Shown here in pieces: positions 1 through 8,835 of a stretch of DNA of 42,511 nucleotides. Under the pieces are notes generated by a model. That model had not been told where the DNA came from and made no database searches. It was given only the letters and a program-made list of their open reading frames with translations. A program made the translations under genes and the position numbers. The DNA is from Enterococcus gallinarum NBRC 100675 (lineage in GTDB: Bacteria > Bacillota > Bacilli > Lactobacillales > Enterococcaceae), in contig NZ_BCQE01000033.1 of assembly GCF_001544275.1 (NCBI RefSeq), positions 1-42,511 on the forward strand. Reading direction: 5' to 3'. The stretch's first letter is position 1. Every line of letters starts with the position of its first letter.

Positions 1-44
1 AGCTAAAGTATATAACATGTATAGTTATATACAAATATTTAGCT
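1..44. repeat. Nested inverted repeat at the window edge
   Basis: Outer arms AGCTAAA (1-7) and TTTAGCT (38-44) enclose inner arms GTATATAAC (8-16) and GTTATATAC (24-32). The element could fold as an RNA hairpin or act as an operator. No T tract follows, so a terminator is unlikely. Its context to the left is outside the window. Confidence 0.45.
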
Positions 45-122
45 TCGGTTGGTATAAACTTAATAAGTGACTTTTTGAGCCAAAAGTAAGGAATTACAAA
101 AAGAGAAAGAAGAGAAGGAAGA

Positions 123-632
123 ATGAAAAAGGTATTATTTGCGGTTAGTTTAGTTGTTAATATAGCACTAGCAGGAGGATTATTTTATACCATTACAGAA
201 ATGAATAAGCTTGATGACCAACGGGAAAGCTTAGCAATCAGTAACGAACAATACAAAAGGAAGCTAGATGAAGCTAGCAGCACCAACGTGGACACTCAAG
301 AAGCCGTAGAATCCTCTACAATTGTTTATAGCAATGAATCCAGTGAAACCCTAACAAATTCGGAAAGAAGCACAGCTCCAGCTACAGAAACTGTTTCTCA
401 AAAAGCTACTATAACAATAGGAAGTAAAGTATTCACGTTTATAGTAAATGGCTTGACAATAGAACACGATTCTAGCAGAACAGGAAAAATGACCGAGCTT
501 TCTCATGAGTTTCCAGTGATTGTTACTACTCCTAGTGCTACCCTTAACGGTATATTGGTGCAAGACAACAATGATAATAATTGCTATATAATGGTAGACG
601 GTCAAACTCTATACAGAGGAACATACCAATAA
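123..632 (+). CDS. Hypothetical N-terminally anchored exported protein
   Basis: This 169-residue protein is not one I recognise. A short basic start (MKK) leads into a hydrophobic helix at about residues 4-24. A charged, probably helical stretch follows (25-50), then a Ser/Thr/Glu-rich linker (52-92). The last 75 residues look like a small beta-rich domain. There is no lipobox Cys and no LPXTG, so a membrane-anchored outside-facing protein is inferred. A purine-rich GAAGGAAG lies just before the ATG. It stands alone, with a weak terminator hairpin downstream (723-750). A role in conjugation or cell-envelope biology is possible, but nothing in the sequence shows it. Confidence 0.6.
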   Translation: MKKVLFAVSLVVNIALAGGLFYTITEMNKLDDQRESLAISNEQYKRKLDEASSTNVDTQEAVESSTIVYSNESSETLTNSERSTAPATETVSQKATITIGSKVFTFIVNGLTIEHDSSRTGKMTELSHEFPVIVTTPSATLNGILVQDNNDNNCYIMVDGQTLYRGTYQ

Positions 633-722
633 ATTTTGAGTCTTAATATGACTGATATTTATAAAAAATTCCTGATATTAGAACAAGAATACGCTGTCTT
701 CAAATGTATAATATTACAATAG

Positions 723-750
723 CACGATATAGCAATATTGTTATATCGTG
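723..750 (+). terminator. Possible terminator after the anchored hypothetical gene
   Basis: Perfect 9-bp stem CACGATATA / TATATCGTG with a 10-base loop, followed by TTTC. The stem is AT-rich and the T tract short, so it is a weak candidate. Confidence 0.45.
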
Positions 751-888
751 TTTCATAATAATTAAGAGCTTTAAAATTAGTATTTATTAGATACTTAAAA
801 GCTATTTTAGTATTGATAAATTGTTACCAGCAACAAAAAAGAAGTTACTTAGTGCTAACTTTTGAGCAACTGCTAGAGGAGGTAGGAT

Positions 889-972
889 ATGGCTAATTAT
901 CCTGTAATTTTTATTGTATTTTCTAGAAATGTAATTATTCTCTTAAACATTCCAGCATATCCAAGTATATAG
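889..972 (+). CDS. Candidate 27-residue hydrophobic micro-ORF
   Basis: An unusually strong ribosome binding site, AGAGGAGG, lies 6-7 bases before an ATG that opens a 27-codon frame. The peptide begins MANYPVIFIVF, is rich in Ile/Val/Phe, and ends in TAG inside the left arm of the 959-1000 hairpin. Such an arrangement is seen for small membrane peptides and type I toxins, but the peptide matches no family I recall. It lies in a 450-base stretch with no other gene. It may be chance. Confidence 0.25.
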   Translation: MANYPVIFIVFSRNVIILLNIPAYPSI

Positions 973-1000
973 AAAATTTACGTTTTCTATATACTTGGAT
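959..1000. terminator. Perfect 18-bp stem-loop, possibly a bidirectional terminator
   Basis: Arms ATCCAAGTATATAGAAAA (959-976) and TTTTCTATATACTTGGAT (983-1000) are exactly complementary, with the loop TTTACG. A/T runs flank the loop rather than follow the stem, so it is not a textbook terminator. It lies between the 123-632 gene and the convergent doc gene, where a two-way terminator would fit. Confidence 0.5.
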
Positions 1001-1053
1001 TTGAATTATAGCTATTTGTAATTTACTTCAATTATTTCGCTATAGCAGCTAAT

Positions 1054-1115
1054 AACACTATAAAGACACACACAGTAACTCCTTAAATGGGCTGCGTATG
1101 TGTCTTTATAGTGTT
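1054..1115. repeat. 17-bp inverted repeat spanning the doc stop codon
   Basis: AACACTATAAAGACACA (1054-1070) and TGTGTCTTTATAGTGTT (1099-1115) are perfectly complementary and are separated by 28 bases that hold the doc stop. It could form a 3' hairpin protecting or ending the toxin mRNA. No T tract follows on the minus strand. Confidence 0.6.
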
Positions 1116-1490
1116 GATCACTTCATATTTTAGTTGATCGAAATCCTTATCATACGTAGCAATATATACCGCTAAATTTACAGCATCTTTTTGATCAATA
1201 GCTAAAAGCTGTCCATTGATTTTCAAAAAGACAAAAGTAGCTAAGAAAGCAGTACGTTTATTTGCATTGTGAAAAGGATGTTTCTTTATCAATTGTATAA
1301 GTAGGATAGCTGCTTTTTCATAAATCGAAGGATAAACCTCTTCACCAAAAGCTGAGGCTCGAAGTTGCCCTACACACATTTCTAAAGCATTCGCATCCTT
1401 TACACCAAGGGGTTCATTAGGAGAGTATTTTTTTATTTGGATTACATTCATTTTTATAATATCTTTGGCTTCTAGGTAATGAATACTCAT
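1083..1490 (-). CDS. doc: Doc-type (death-on-curing, Fic fold) toxin
   Basis: This 135-residue protein is of normal Doc length. It carries the Fic/Doc core HPFHNANKRTA at residues 71-81. Doc toxins phosphorylate EF-Tu and arrest translation (family knowledge). Its ATG overlaps the antitoxin stop by four bases (ATGA, 1487-1490), so translation is coupled. One oddity: the position that is Asp in P1 Doc (HxFxDxNKR) is Asn here (N75). That may weaken metal binding or reflect a subfamily variant. With the AbrB-like partner upstream it forms a plausible type II toxin-antitoxin module that would stabilise a plasmid or island. Confidence 0.88.
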   Translation of the reverse strand: MSIHYLEAKDIIKMNVIQIKKYSPNEPLGVKDANALEMCVGQLRASAFGEEVYPSIYEKAAILLIQLIKKHPFHNANKRTAFLATFVFLKINGQLLAIDQKDAVNLAVYIATYDKDFDQLKYEVINTIKTHTQPI

Positions 1491-1720
1491 TTATCGACAA
1501 GCTCTCTAAAAGTAGTATCATATTCAGTTAATGCTTGAGATATTGCTACATCAATTTCATCAGATAAGGCTTGTTTTTTTGTAATTGCCGCTCGAAGTTT
1601 TTCTTCATCTAAAAAAACCGTATCTCCGGGATTTAACCCATTTTCTTTAAGAAACTCCTTTGAAATAGTTAATACTACTGAGTTCCCCACTTCCCTAAAT
1701 TTTCTTTCTTTAATTGCCAT
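1487..1720 (-). CDS. AbrB/MazE-family antitoxin of the Doc module
   Basis: A 77-residue protein with an N-terminal swapped-hairpin AbrB/MazE DNA-binding domain (about 5-45, with the signature REVGNSVVLTISKEFL and NPGDTVFL). The acidic, helical tail (55-77) is the likely toxin-binding segment. The family neutralises a cognate toxin and represses its own promoter. GGAGGG precedes the ATG. The gene overlaps doc by four bases. Pairing an AbrB-type antitoxin, rather than a Phd-type one, with Doc is common in Firmicutes. A palindromic operator covers the promoter at 1744-1780. Confidence 0.88.
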   Translation of the reverse strand: MAIKERKFREVGNSVVLTISKEFLKENGLNPGDTVFLDEEKLRAAITKKQALSDEIDVAISQALTEYDTTFRELVDK

Positions 1721-1743
1721 AGTCTTCTCCCTCCTTTTTCTTT

Positions 1744-1780
1744 GTATATACAGTATATACGCTTGTTGATTTTAAATCAA
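1744..1780 (-). promoter_or_regulatory. Toxin-antitoxin promoter with overlapping palindromic operators
   Basis: Read on the minus strand, TTGATT (1780-1775) and TATACT (1757-1752) are spaced by exactly 17 bases, a strong sigma-A promoter. Two copies of the self-complementary octamer GTATATAC (1744-1751 and 1753-1760) overlap the -10 box. A second palindrome, TTGATTT-T-AAATCAA (1766-1780), overlaps the -35. This layout suits autorepression by the antitoxin. Confidence 0.72.
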
Positions 1781-1968
1781 GCATAGTCCCTCTCATGTCT
1801 AACTCTATAGAAAGATTGTTCTTTCTATATAATTAATTAAGAAAATTCAAAAAATTTAGATTGCTCCCTTCTATTTCCTTCCCTATTTATGTATACCATT
1901 TATTTTAAATTATTAAACGTATACCTATTTATATGCTTTTTTTGAAACAAATTAATAAATTTTAGAGC

Positions 1969-2014
1969 ATACCAATTGACAAAACATTCTATAATTGGTA
2001 TAGTCCAATTATAG
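1969..2014 (+). promoter_or_regulatory. Promoter and nested operators of the XerS-like recombinase
   Basis: TTGACA (1976-1981), a 17-base spacer and TATAGT (1999-2004) form a near-consensus promoter. Two inverted repeats share the same DNA: ATACCAATT (1969-1977) with AATTGGTAT (1993-2001), and CTATAATTGG (1989-1998) with CCAATTATAG (2005-2014), the latter centred on the -10. Tight repression, perhaps by the recombinase itself or a plasmid regulator, is inferred. The rest of 1781-1968 is AT-rich and shows nothing else. Confidence 0.7.
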
Positions 2015-2053
2015 AGATACTCTTCTCCCCTACTTATTGAAAGGATGAATGAC

Positions 2054-3139
2054 ATGAAAAATACAGAAATATATCAAAAAATAGATACAATCATACTTCA
2101 TATGCCCGATTATATAAAAGATTTTGTTCAAGATCGTGAGGATAAAGATCAATCACCTCGAACCACTTTAGAATATCTAAAAAATTATAAGCTCTTTTAT
2201 GAATGGCTTCTGAGTGAGTCTATAGTTCCTGATACTTCTATCACCTCGATAAGACAGTTAACTGCCTATGACCTAAACTTGTACAAATCTCATTTGAAAC
2301 GTCGCACAAAAGAAAATGTAAAAAAAGAGACAACAAAAACTAAGCTCAAAGATAATAATAACTTAGGTCTATCTACTTCTACTATCAATAGAAATATCAC
2401 GGCATTAAAGGTTCTATTTAAATATCTTTCGAAAAGTTCCAATAATCCTCTAGGAAAACCATACTTAGACAATAATCCTATGGATCAAGTAGCAACCATC
2501 ACAGATAAAACTACGTTAGCTGCACGTGCCAATGCCATTGAGAAAAAATTATTTCTAGATAAGGATACACAAAATTATCTAGATTATATTGCCAATGAAT
2601 ATAAAAATACTTTGAGTAAACGAGCTTTGATCTATTATCAACGAGATGTAGAAAGAGACCTGGCGATCAATGCACTGATTTTAGGATCTGGATTGAGACT
2701 CTCCGAGGTTATAAATATTAATTTAGATGACCTATCTTTAGATAAGAATAATGTGGTAGTAACTAGAAAAGGAAATAAAAGAGATGCTGTCAATATAGCA
2801 GCATTCGCAATGGAATATTTAGCTAATTATCTAGCTATTCGGAAAGAACGATATAAAGTAACAGAAAACGAAAAAGCTTTATTTCTAGCAATTTACCAAG
2901 GAGAAGCCAAGCGTATATCCGGTATTGCAATCGAACGGATGGTAGCAAAATATTCAAAAGGCTTTAGAATTCAAGTCAGCCCTCACAAACTGCGTCATAC
3001 ATTAGCTACTAGACTCTACCAACAGACAAATTCATTGGTATTAACTGCCCAACAATTTGGACATTCAAGTACCAATACAACAACTTTATATACCCATATA
3101 GACAATGCGGCTACGATCGATGCATTAAATGCTTTATGA
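2054..3139 (+). CDS. XerS-like tyrosine recombinase
   Basis: A site-specific recombinase of about 361 residues, the length of streptococcal/lactococcal XerS (about 356) rather than of XerC/D (about 300). The N-terminal SAM-like core-binding domain covers about 20-140. The catalytic residues are all visible: Arg215 (GSGLRLSE), Lys239 (TRKGNK), His311 and Arg314 (HKLRHTLA), His337 (FGHSS) and Tyr346 (TLYTHI). Such enzymes resolve chromosome or plasmid dimers at a dif-like site, or integrate elements. I chose the ATG at 2054 because GAAAGG lies nine bases upstream. The ATG at 2045 directly abuts that motif. It is transcribed alone from a strong promoter and closed by a terminator. A second recombinase next to mobile-element debris suggests a plasmid resolution role. 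Confidence 0.85.
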   Translation: MKNTEIYQKIDTIILHMPDYIKDFVQDREDKDQSPRTTLEYLKNYKLFYEWLLSESIVPDTSITSIRQLTAYDLNLYKSHLKRRTKENVKKETTKTKLKDNNNLGLSTSTINRNITALKVLFKYLSKSSNNPLGKPYLDNNPMDQVATITDKTTLAARANAIEKKLFLDKDTQNYLDYIANEYKNTLSKRALIYYQRDVERDLAINALILGSGLRLSEVININLDDLSLDKNNVVVTRKGNKRDAVNIAAFAMEYLANYLAIRKERYKVTENEKALFLAIYQGEAKRISGIAIERMVAKYSKGFRIQVSPHKLRHTLATRLYQQTNSLVLTAQQFGHSSTNTTTLYTHIDNAATIDALNAL

Positions 3140-3171
3140 GTATAATGTATAAATAGGCGGAAATAAGAAAC

Positions 3172-3219
3172 AACACGCTAGAAAAGCCTGTATTATAGTT
3201 TTTCTAGTGTGTTTCTTTT
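3172..3219 (+). terminator. Terminator of the recombinase gene
   Basis: AACACGCTAGAAAA (3172-3185) pairs with TTTTCTAGTGTGTT (3200-3213) with one G-T type mismatch. TTTCTTTT follows directly. Confidence 0.75.
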
Positions 3220-3245
3220 GGTGTGATCCTACTTTTGTTTATCAT

Positions 3246-4391
3246 TTATTTTTTATTATCGTAAATAGGTGTCGGTTTGATTTTAGAAAAATTAGTTTGG
3301 ATATAATCTGTGGGATCATTTGTTATCTCTCTCAATGAATTTAGATACAAATGACCATAAGTTCCTAAAGTCGTTTGTACATCAGCATGTTTTAACCTTT
3401 CTTTAATTCGAAGTGCATCTTTTTATTGTGATATAAGCAAAGAAGCATGACTATGCCTTAATCCGTGTATGCGGATTATATGAACACCAACGATCGTTGC
3501 ATGTCTTCTCATAATATGACGGATTGTATATTTCTGAGTAGGTGTTCCATTATAAGAAAGTACAAACGACATGCCTCCTATTGAAACTTGACGCTCCTTC
3601 CAAGCTTTTAAAAAGGTAATTGTATTGTCGTCTAGTTCGATTGTACGAATACTAGAAGCCGTTTCGGGTTCTACAAACTCATAGGTTTTGGCTCTCTTAT
3701 AATAGAGTGTTTTATTCACACGCAAGTTTTTATTTTCAAAATCAATATCTTTCCAAGTTAATGCAATGGCTTCTCCCAAACGCATAACGGTCATAAAAAG
3801 TAACCACATACAAATAAAACCAAAATGTTGGTACAAATCATCAATATAAAAAGTTGAAATAACTTTTGTAAATTCTTCTTTTGTCCAAAAATCAACTGTA
3901 GTTTTCCTTTTCTTCACATTTCCAATAACTTTTGCAGGATTTTTTTCAAGTAGTCCCAAAACAACTGCTCGATCTAATGACATCTGAAAAATCCCATACA
4001 TGTTTCTTACATAAGAATTTTTATATTTGCTCAATAAATTATTTTGCCACTTTTGAATGTCAATTGGACGTATTTCTCTTAACTCCATTTTAAAGAAATA
4101 AGAAAAGTTTTTTTGATTGTAGATAACCGATTTTTATATGTTCTTTCTTCTACTTTCCCTTGATAATAAGGTAGGAATAATTTATAAAAAAACTCCTCAA
4201 ACAACATAGTACTTTGAGAAGTTTCTGCTTCTTTTCCATAATTAGAAACAAGTTCGGTATACGCTTTTTTTCTTCTTTAACTGTTTTAACCCCTCTACGT
4301 TTTTTTGTACTCTTTTCCCTGTTCGTTTGTCGAATCCCAAACTAGCAGTAAAATGATATTTCCCATTTTTATCTTTTTTAAAATTAACCAT
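3246..4391 (-). pseudogene. Decayed Tn916-family-type integrase
   Basis: Joining the frames gives an integrase of about 380 residues, a normal length. The N-terminal arm-binding piece starts at the ATG at 4391, which overlaps the stop of the DUF3173 gene. The frame is then lost around 4270-4300. It recovers as a stretch ending near 4120, where a run of seven A (probably once eight) shifts it again. The largest open piece, 3423-4088, holds the catalytic domain (MRLGEAIALTWKDIDF, HGLRHSHASLL). A TAA at 3423-3425 interrupts it. Beyond this the same frame continues with RLKHADVQTTLGTYGHLY, containing the Tyr, to a stop at 3246. At least three lesions make it inactive. Confidence 0.85.
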
Positions 4392-4593
4392 GATTCTGAA
4401 AATCCTCCTCTACCTCTATCTTCATACCTAAAACTTCTTCTACAGATTCAACAGGTACTAGTCCTAATCTTCTATTTTCGTAATAGGTATAGCTTTTTGA
4501 AACCATAATTGCTTTTGCCTGTCGTATGATTCTCTCAGACTGATACTTCCCATAACCTAATTTCATTAATTCATTTTTTGTTATAACCACCAT
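4384..4593 (-). CDS. DUF3173 family protein, excisionase-like partner of the integrase
   Basis: A 69-residue protein matching my memory of DUF3173: a helix-turn-helix-like start (TKNELMKLGYGKYQSERIIRQAK) and the signature RLGLVPVESVEEVLG. Proteins of this family lie just upstream of tyrosine integrases in integrative elements and are presumed excision or directionality factors. Its stop overlaps the integrase ATG, confirming an original xis-int pair. The gene is intact although its partner is not. No other element genes remain nearby, so the unit is a remnant. The 160 bases upstream (4594-4755) hold only a short hairpin around 4630-4660. Confidence 0.75.
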   Translation of the reverse strand: MVVITKNELMKLGYGKYQSERIIRQAKAIMVSKSYTYYENRRLGLVPVESVEEVLGMKIEVEEDFQNHG

Positions 4594-4761
4594 TTAACCA
4601 CCACATTTTTTATTCAAATATAAAAAAGAACACTACTAAAAATAGTAGCGTTCCTGCATATTTTTATTCAAATTTAATCAGCTTTATAAATCTTTGTATA
4701 CTTGCTCCTTAATACTCAAAAAATGCACATTAGAAATCTAATTCTAAAAAATATCACTAGT

Positions 4762-6115
4762 GTTGCATAAAACATTTTAGAATATTCTGAAAACTATTTC
4801 CTCTGAAAATAAGTCAAAAAAAGCTGTGCTGACGCAGAGGATGACTTTTTCCAGAAAATTTTTTATCTGTTATTCAACTGAAAACCAAAAGTAACGAGCT
4901 AAATTTCTTTTTTCTCATGTGGGAATTAATTTTTCTACCCAACATTCAAAAGGCTGAAACAGTAAATAACGAAAGAATCGTTTGATTTGGAACACTGATT
5001 TTTCCGTTTTCGTCTCCAATTTGATGAGAAACGTGAGGAGAGCGGAAATCATCGTTAAAATCAATTGATTCTGCACGCCTTTTTCACTTTGAGAAAAGAA
5101 GGTTTTAATGGTCATGTGTTGTTTGATGTGCTTGAAAAACAATTCGATTTGCCAACGAGCGTGATACATATCAGAGATTTCTTTTGAAGAGACGTCCATT
5201 CGATTGGTGATAAATTGAAACACACGTCCGTTCTTATCTTGAACAGTGACTAGTCGGAAATTGGCGGTTAGATAGGTTTTAGATCCTAAACGAACCAGCT
5301 CGTCTCGTAGAATTTCTGTTTCTGGCGATGTTTCCAGAGTATCTATCACGTGAACTTTGGTGTTTTTTTTAATCCGAGTGACGAAGAAATAGCCATCCCA
5401 ATGCATCTGATCCATCTTTTCAAAGTCCTAATACCCACGATCAAACACGTAAGTTGCCTCTGGTTGATTCACCAATACTGGTAGTTGATTGAGATCATGT
5501 TCATGGGCATTTGTTAAGGTAAAATCAGTTGGATACATCGTGGTATCGTCCATATAACAATAGTTTAAGTGTAACTTGACACCTGATTTTGTTTGACGGA
5601 AAGTCGCCCACTTATGACGTTTTAAACTAAGCGAAAACGTACTGGAATCAATCAGATACAGATGATTTCGCTTGGTTGGTTTGATTTGATGTTGAACTTT
5701 TTCTAACAGTTGTTGAAAAATTTCTTCTAACACTTTAGGTTCAAGTGCATTAAATGCTCGAGACAATTGGGTATGACTAATCGATGACACATCGGTTTCT
5801 AGTTGGAGCGATCGGTCGATAAGAGCTGTACTCAAATCACGCAAACTTTCTTTTTCTTCATTAACTGCGTAGAGAAAGAGCTTGAGCACAGCTTCAAAAG
5901 ACAGTTTTTTACGATACGAATTGTAATCAAAAATACATTTTTGGGAGTTGACAGAAAGTTTTCCTAATTTTATGGCAGAAAACCATTTATTAAATGTTGT
6001 ATTTGTTTTATACTTATCCATGTATGAGTCCTTTTTATTGGTCTTGGATAAGTCATCCAAGTGCTAGTATAAAGGATTTTTTGTTCTATGGAATAGGTTA
6101 AAATTTTAATGCAAC
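4762..6115. mobile_element. IS4-family insertion sequence, 1354 bp
   Basis: The ends read GTTGCATAAAACATTTTAG inward from 4762 and GTTGCATTAAAATTTTAA inward from 6115: identical for seven bases and similar after that. Each side is flanked by ACTAGT (4756-4761 and 6116-6121), a six-base target duplication. Removing the element and one ACTAGT restores a gtfA end reading TSDIF and a stop, which supports these limits. The single transposase gene on the minus strand carries a nonsense codon. I cannot assign an exact IS name. Confidence 0.8.
4915..6060 (-). pseudogene. IS4-family DDE transposase with an in-frame TAG
   Basis: Two open pieces, 5428-6060 and 4915-5415, lie in the same frame, separated only by a TAG at 5428-5430 after VFDRGY, where homologues would read on as DFEKMDQMHWDG. 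Joined, the protein is about 381 residues. The catalytic triad is visible: Asp in LIDSSTF, Asp in YVFDRGY, and the C1 signature with Glu in YHARWQIELFFKHIK. It belongs to the ISBsu1/IS4Sa-like part of IS4, as far as I can judge. The nonsense codon separates the second Asp from the Glu, so this copy should be inactive without help from another copy. Confidence 0.85.
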
Positions 6116-7558
6116 ACTAGTGAAAATTTTTATATCTTTAGACTCAATGATAAATTCTTTCGTATCCAAGTTAGCCGTTAATGTTGCACTATCACTACCG
6201 TTTTTATTTTTACGTGTAATCACTATTTCTGATTCTGATGGCGTTGCTACTTCAATCGTTCCATCCAAATCAAACGCCGCAGATTCATTTCTAAATTTTA
6301 AAAGTGCAAATAATTGTTGAATCACTGGCCGTTGCACTTCTTCTTCAATTTCGGCTAAATCATAGTAATGACGATTAATATTACGCCCTTCTTTCGTTGC
6401 TTCCAACAGTTCAATATCATTTTTTCCTGCTAATAACCCAACGTAATAAATTTGTGGAATCCCTGGCGCAAATACTTGAATCGCACGTGCTAACAGATAG
6501 CTACGGTCATTATCGCCTAATGCACTATAATAGGTGCTGTTAATTTGATAAATATCTAAATTATTGTAATTGGCACTTGAATAGACCTTCTTCACATTCG
6601 CCCCGACTTTATACAATTCCTCAGAGGTGTAATCCAATTCTTCATCTGTTAATAAATCACGAGCGTCCACAACACCAATTCCATCATGCGTATCCAATGT
6701 TGTAAACTGCTTCATCGGACTCATTTTCAACCAATTGGCTAAACGTTCTGATTTTCCACTATAAAGTGAATACAGAGTGACCATTGGCAAGGCGAAGTCA
6801 TAGATATAATAATCATGATTGGCAATTTTCATTTGAATGGAATAATGCTCATGGATTTCTGGTAATAATTCGACGTCATATTTCGCTGCTTCTTGACGCA
6901 CTTCGTCTAAAAGTTCCCAAATATCTGGTTCCACGAAGAAATCATTGGTATCTAATTTTTTAATCGCATAAGCAAACGCATCTAATCGAATTAAAGAACA
7001 GCCATGGTTCGCCATATCTTTGATGGTTTCTCGAATAAATTCTTTCACAACTTCTTTGGTCACATCTAAATCAATTTGTTCTTCCCCAAAGGTATTCCAA
7101 ACCTCTTCTGTCGTACCATCCGCAAATTCTACCGTTTGAAACGGCGCTTTGTCTTTACGCTTGTAGATTAAATTAATATCTTCTTGTGTTGGTCGATTTT
7201 CTGGGAAAAATTCATGAATACGGATAAACATTTCTTTGTATGGTGACTGCTCATGGTTTTTTTTGAAATCTTGGAAAAATTTTGATTCACGAGAAATGTG
7301 ATTAATCATAAAATCAAACATCAAATAATAATCTTCACCTAATGCTTCCACATCTTCCCATGTTCCAAGAGCTGGATCAACTGTCGTATAATCACTCGGC
7401 GCAAAGCCTCGATCACCTGTCGATGGAAAAAAAGGCAACAGATGTACACCACCAATAACACCTTGTAAATGTTTGTCTAAGACTTGTTTTAATTCGCCCA
7501 TGTTTTTTCCTAAACTATCTGCATAGGTGATGAGCATTGCTTCGTTTTTAATTTTCAT
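6098..7558 (-). CDS. gtfA: Sucrose phosphorylase (GH13), C-terminus altered by an IS insertion
   Basis: A 486-residue GH13 subfamily-18 enzyme, close to S. mutans GtfA (about 481). It converts sucrose and phosphate to glucose-1-phosphate and fructose in the cytoplasm. The nucleophile is Asp193 ([10 protein letters not shown]), the acid/base Glu234 (LLPEIHEH) and the third acid Asp292 (TLDTHDG). It is the last gene of the operon and would consume the sucrose that alpha-galactosidase releases from raffinose. The final residues VALKF and the stop come from the IS at 4762-6115. Before insertion the end was DIF. The change is at the extreme tail and probably tolerated, but the transcript now runs into the IS. 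Confidence 0.93.
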   Translation of the reverse strand: MKIKNEAMLITYADSLGKNMGELKQVLDKHLQGVIGGVHLLPFFPSTGDRGFAPSDYTTVDPALGTWEDVEALGEDYYLMFDFMINHISRESKFFQDFKKNHEQSPYKEMFIRIHEFFPENRPTQEDINLIYKRKDKAPFQTVEFADGTTEEVWNTFGEEQIDLDVTKEVVKEFIRETIKDMANHGCSLIRLDAFAYAIKKLDTNDFFVEPDIWELLDEVRQEAAKYDVELLPEIHEHYSIQMKIANHDYYIYDFALPMVTLYSLYSGKSERLANWLKMSPMKQFTTLDTHDGIGVVDARDLLTDEELDYTSEELYKVGANVKKVYSSANYNNLDIYQINSTYYSALGDNDRSYLLARAIQVFAPGIPQIYYVGLLAGKNDIELLEATKEGRNINRHYYDLAEIEEEVQRPVIQQLFALLKFRNESAAFDLDGTIEVATPSESEIVITRKNKNGSDSATLTANLDTKEFIIESKDIKIFTSVALKF

Positions 7559-8814
7559 AATTGTCCTCCATAATTAGCTAATACAATACTTTCAAACGGT
7601 CGTAAACGCAATTTTCGACTTTGATCTAATAAAACATCTTCATAATTATTGATTAATACTTGTTGGTACTGTTCATCTACATAATATTCTTGTTCTGTTG
7701 CTGTAACGTTTAAGATAACTAATACGATTTTATCTTCTAATTGGCGTTCATAAAGCAAAATATGTTCATTTTTATCTTTCACTGGTAGAAATTGTCCGTA
7801 GATTAGCACGTCTTTGTATACACTATTTTTTCTTAATTTAATTAATTGATGATAATAATTGAATACCGACTGTTGATTGGTTAACTGAGCTTCTGCATTG
7901 AGTTCTGGATAATTAGGATTTACTTTTAACCATACATTATCAGAAGTTGAGAATCTGGCATTTTTTTGCGTATTCCATTGCATAGGTGTGCGAGAATTAT
8001 CCCGACTTCGTTTATTGACAGCTTTCAATGCTTGCTCTGGTGCCAATCCATATTCTAATGCCCGTTTATACTGAGAATGCGTAGCTACATCATCAAAATC
8101 TTCTAATGATGCCATTTCTATGTTGGTCATTCCTAGTTCTTGTCCTTGATAAATAAAAGGGGTACCTCTTAGTAACATAAAAAGCGTCGCCAACATTTTT
8201 TTACTATAATCATTGATCCATTCTTCTGGAATATATTTATTAATTGAACGTGGTTGATCGTGGTTTTCTAAATATAAGGCGCCCCAACCTTTATCTTGCG
8301 TAACTAATTGATTCGTAAAAATATTGGTACGCATATCCGTCCATGTCCATTGGCTATCTTTAAACCATTCACCAGTTTCAGGTACATCAATATCCGTATA
8401 ACTAAAATCAAAAACCATCGAATAATAGCCATCTTCACCAATATATTCATCTAAACGTTCATTAGGAACATCGGCTTCTGCTACCGTCATACTATTATGT
8501 GGTTTAAATGTCCGCTCTCTCATTTCTTTTAACCACACTTCAATGCCCGACTGATTAAGAATCCAGGGCCCAATGAAGGCTAACCCATCTTCTCCATCAG
8601 ATTCAAAGATGCCATACTCTAGTTTTTTTTTGATGTTTAATATCGCATCGATTCTAAATCCGCCTAGTCCTTTATCTAACCAATAGTTAATCATTGCATA
8701 GATTTCTTCACGTACTTCTTCATTTTCCCAATTCAAATCAGGCTGCTTTTTAGTAAATGCGTGTAAATAAAACATATTTTCTTCGTTTGGAATGAGTCTC
8801 TTTTGGTGTTGCAC
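7555..8814 (-). pseudogene. Alpha-glucosidase (GH13, oligo-1,6-glucosidase/DexB-like) lacking its N-terminus
   Basis: The 419 residues correspond to the C-terminal three quarters of a family enzyme of about 540-560 residues. The nucleophile Asp56 (GGFRIDAI), acid/base Glu113 (MTVAEAD) and Asp186 (ENHDQPR) remain. The first beta strands of the barrel, including region I (DxxxNH), are absent: about 140 residues. The only available start is a GTG at 8814 without a clear ribosome binding site, 21 bases after the aga stop, so the missing DNA was deleted at this junction. It overlaps gtfA by four bases. It is probably non-functional. When intact it would have cut alpha-1,6-linked glucose oligomers (isomaltose, panose). 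Confidence 0.75.
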
Positions 8815-8835
8815 TTATATTGTAAATTCAAGCTA

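Noticed and set aside
4305..4508. 67-codon plus-strand frame
   Set aside because: Antisense to the DUF3173 gene and the integrase start, Ser/Phe-rich, without start signals.
4756..6121. CACTAGTG as part of the IS4-type inverted repeat
   Set aside because: The octamer occurs at both ends, but rebuilding the gtfA end works only if ACTAGT is the target duplication and the IS starts at GTTGCA.
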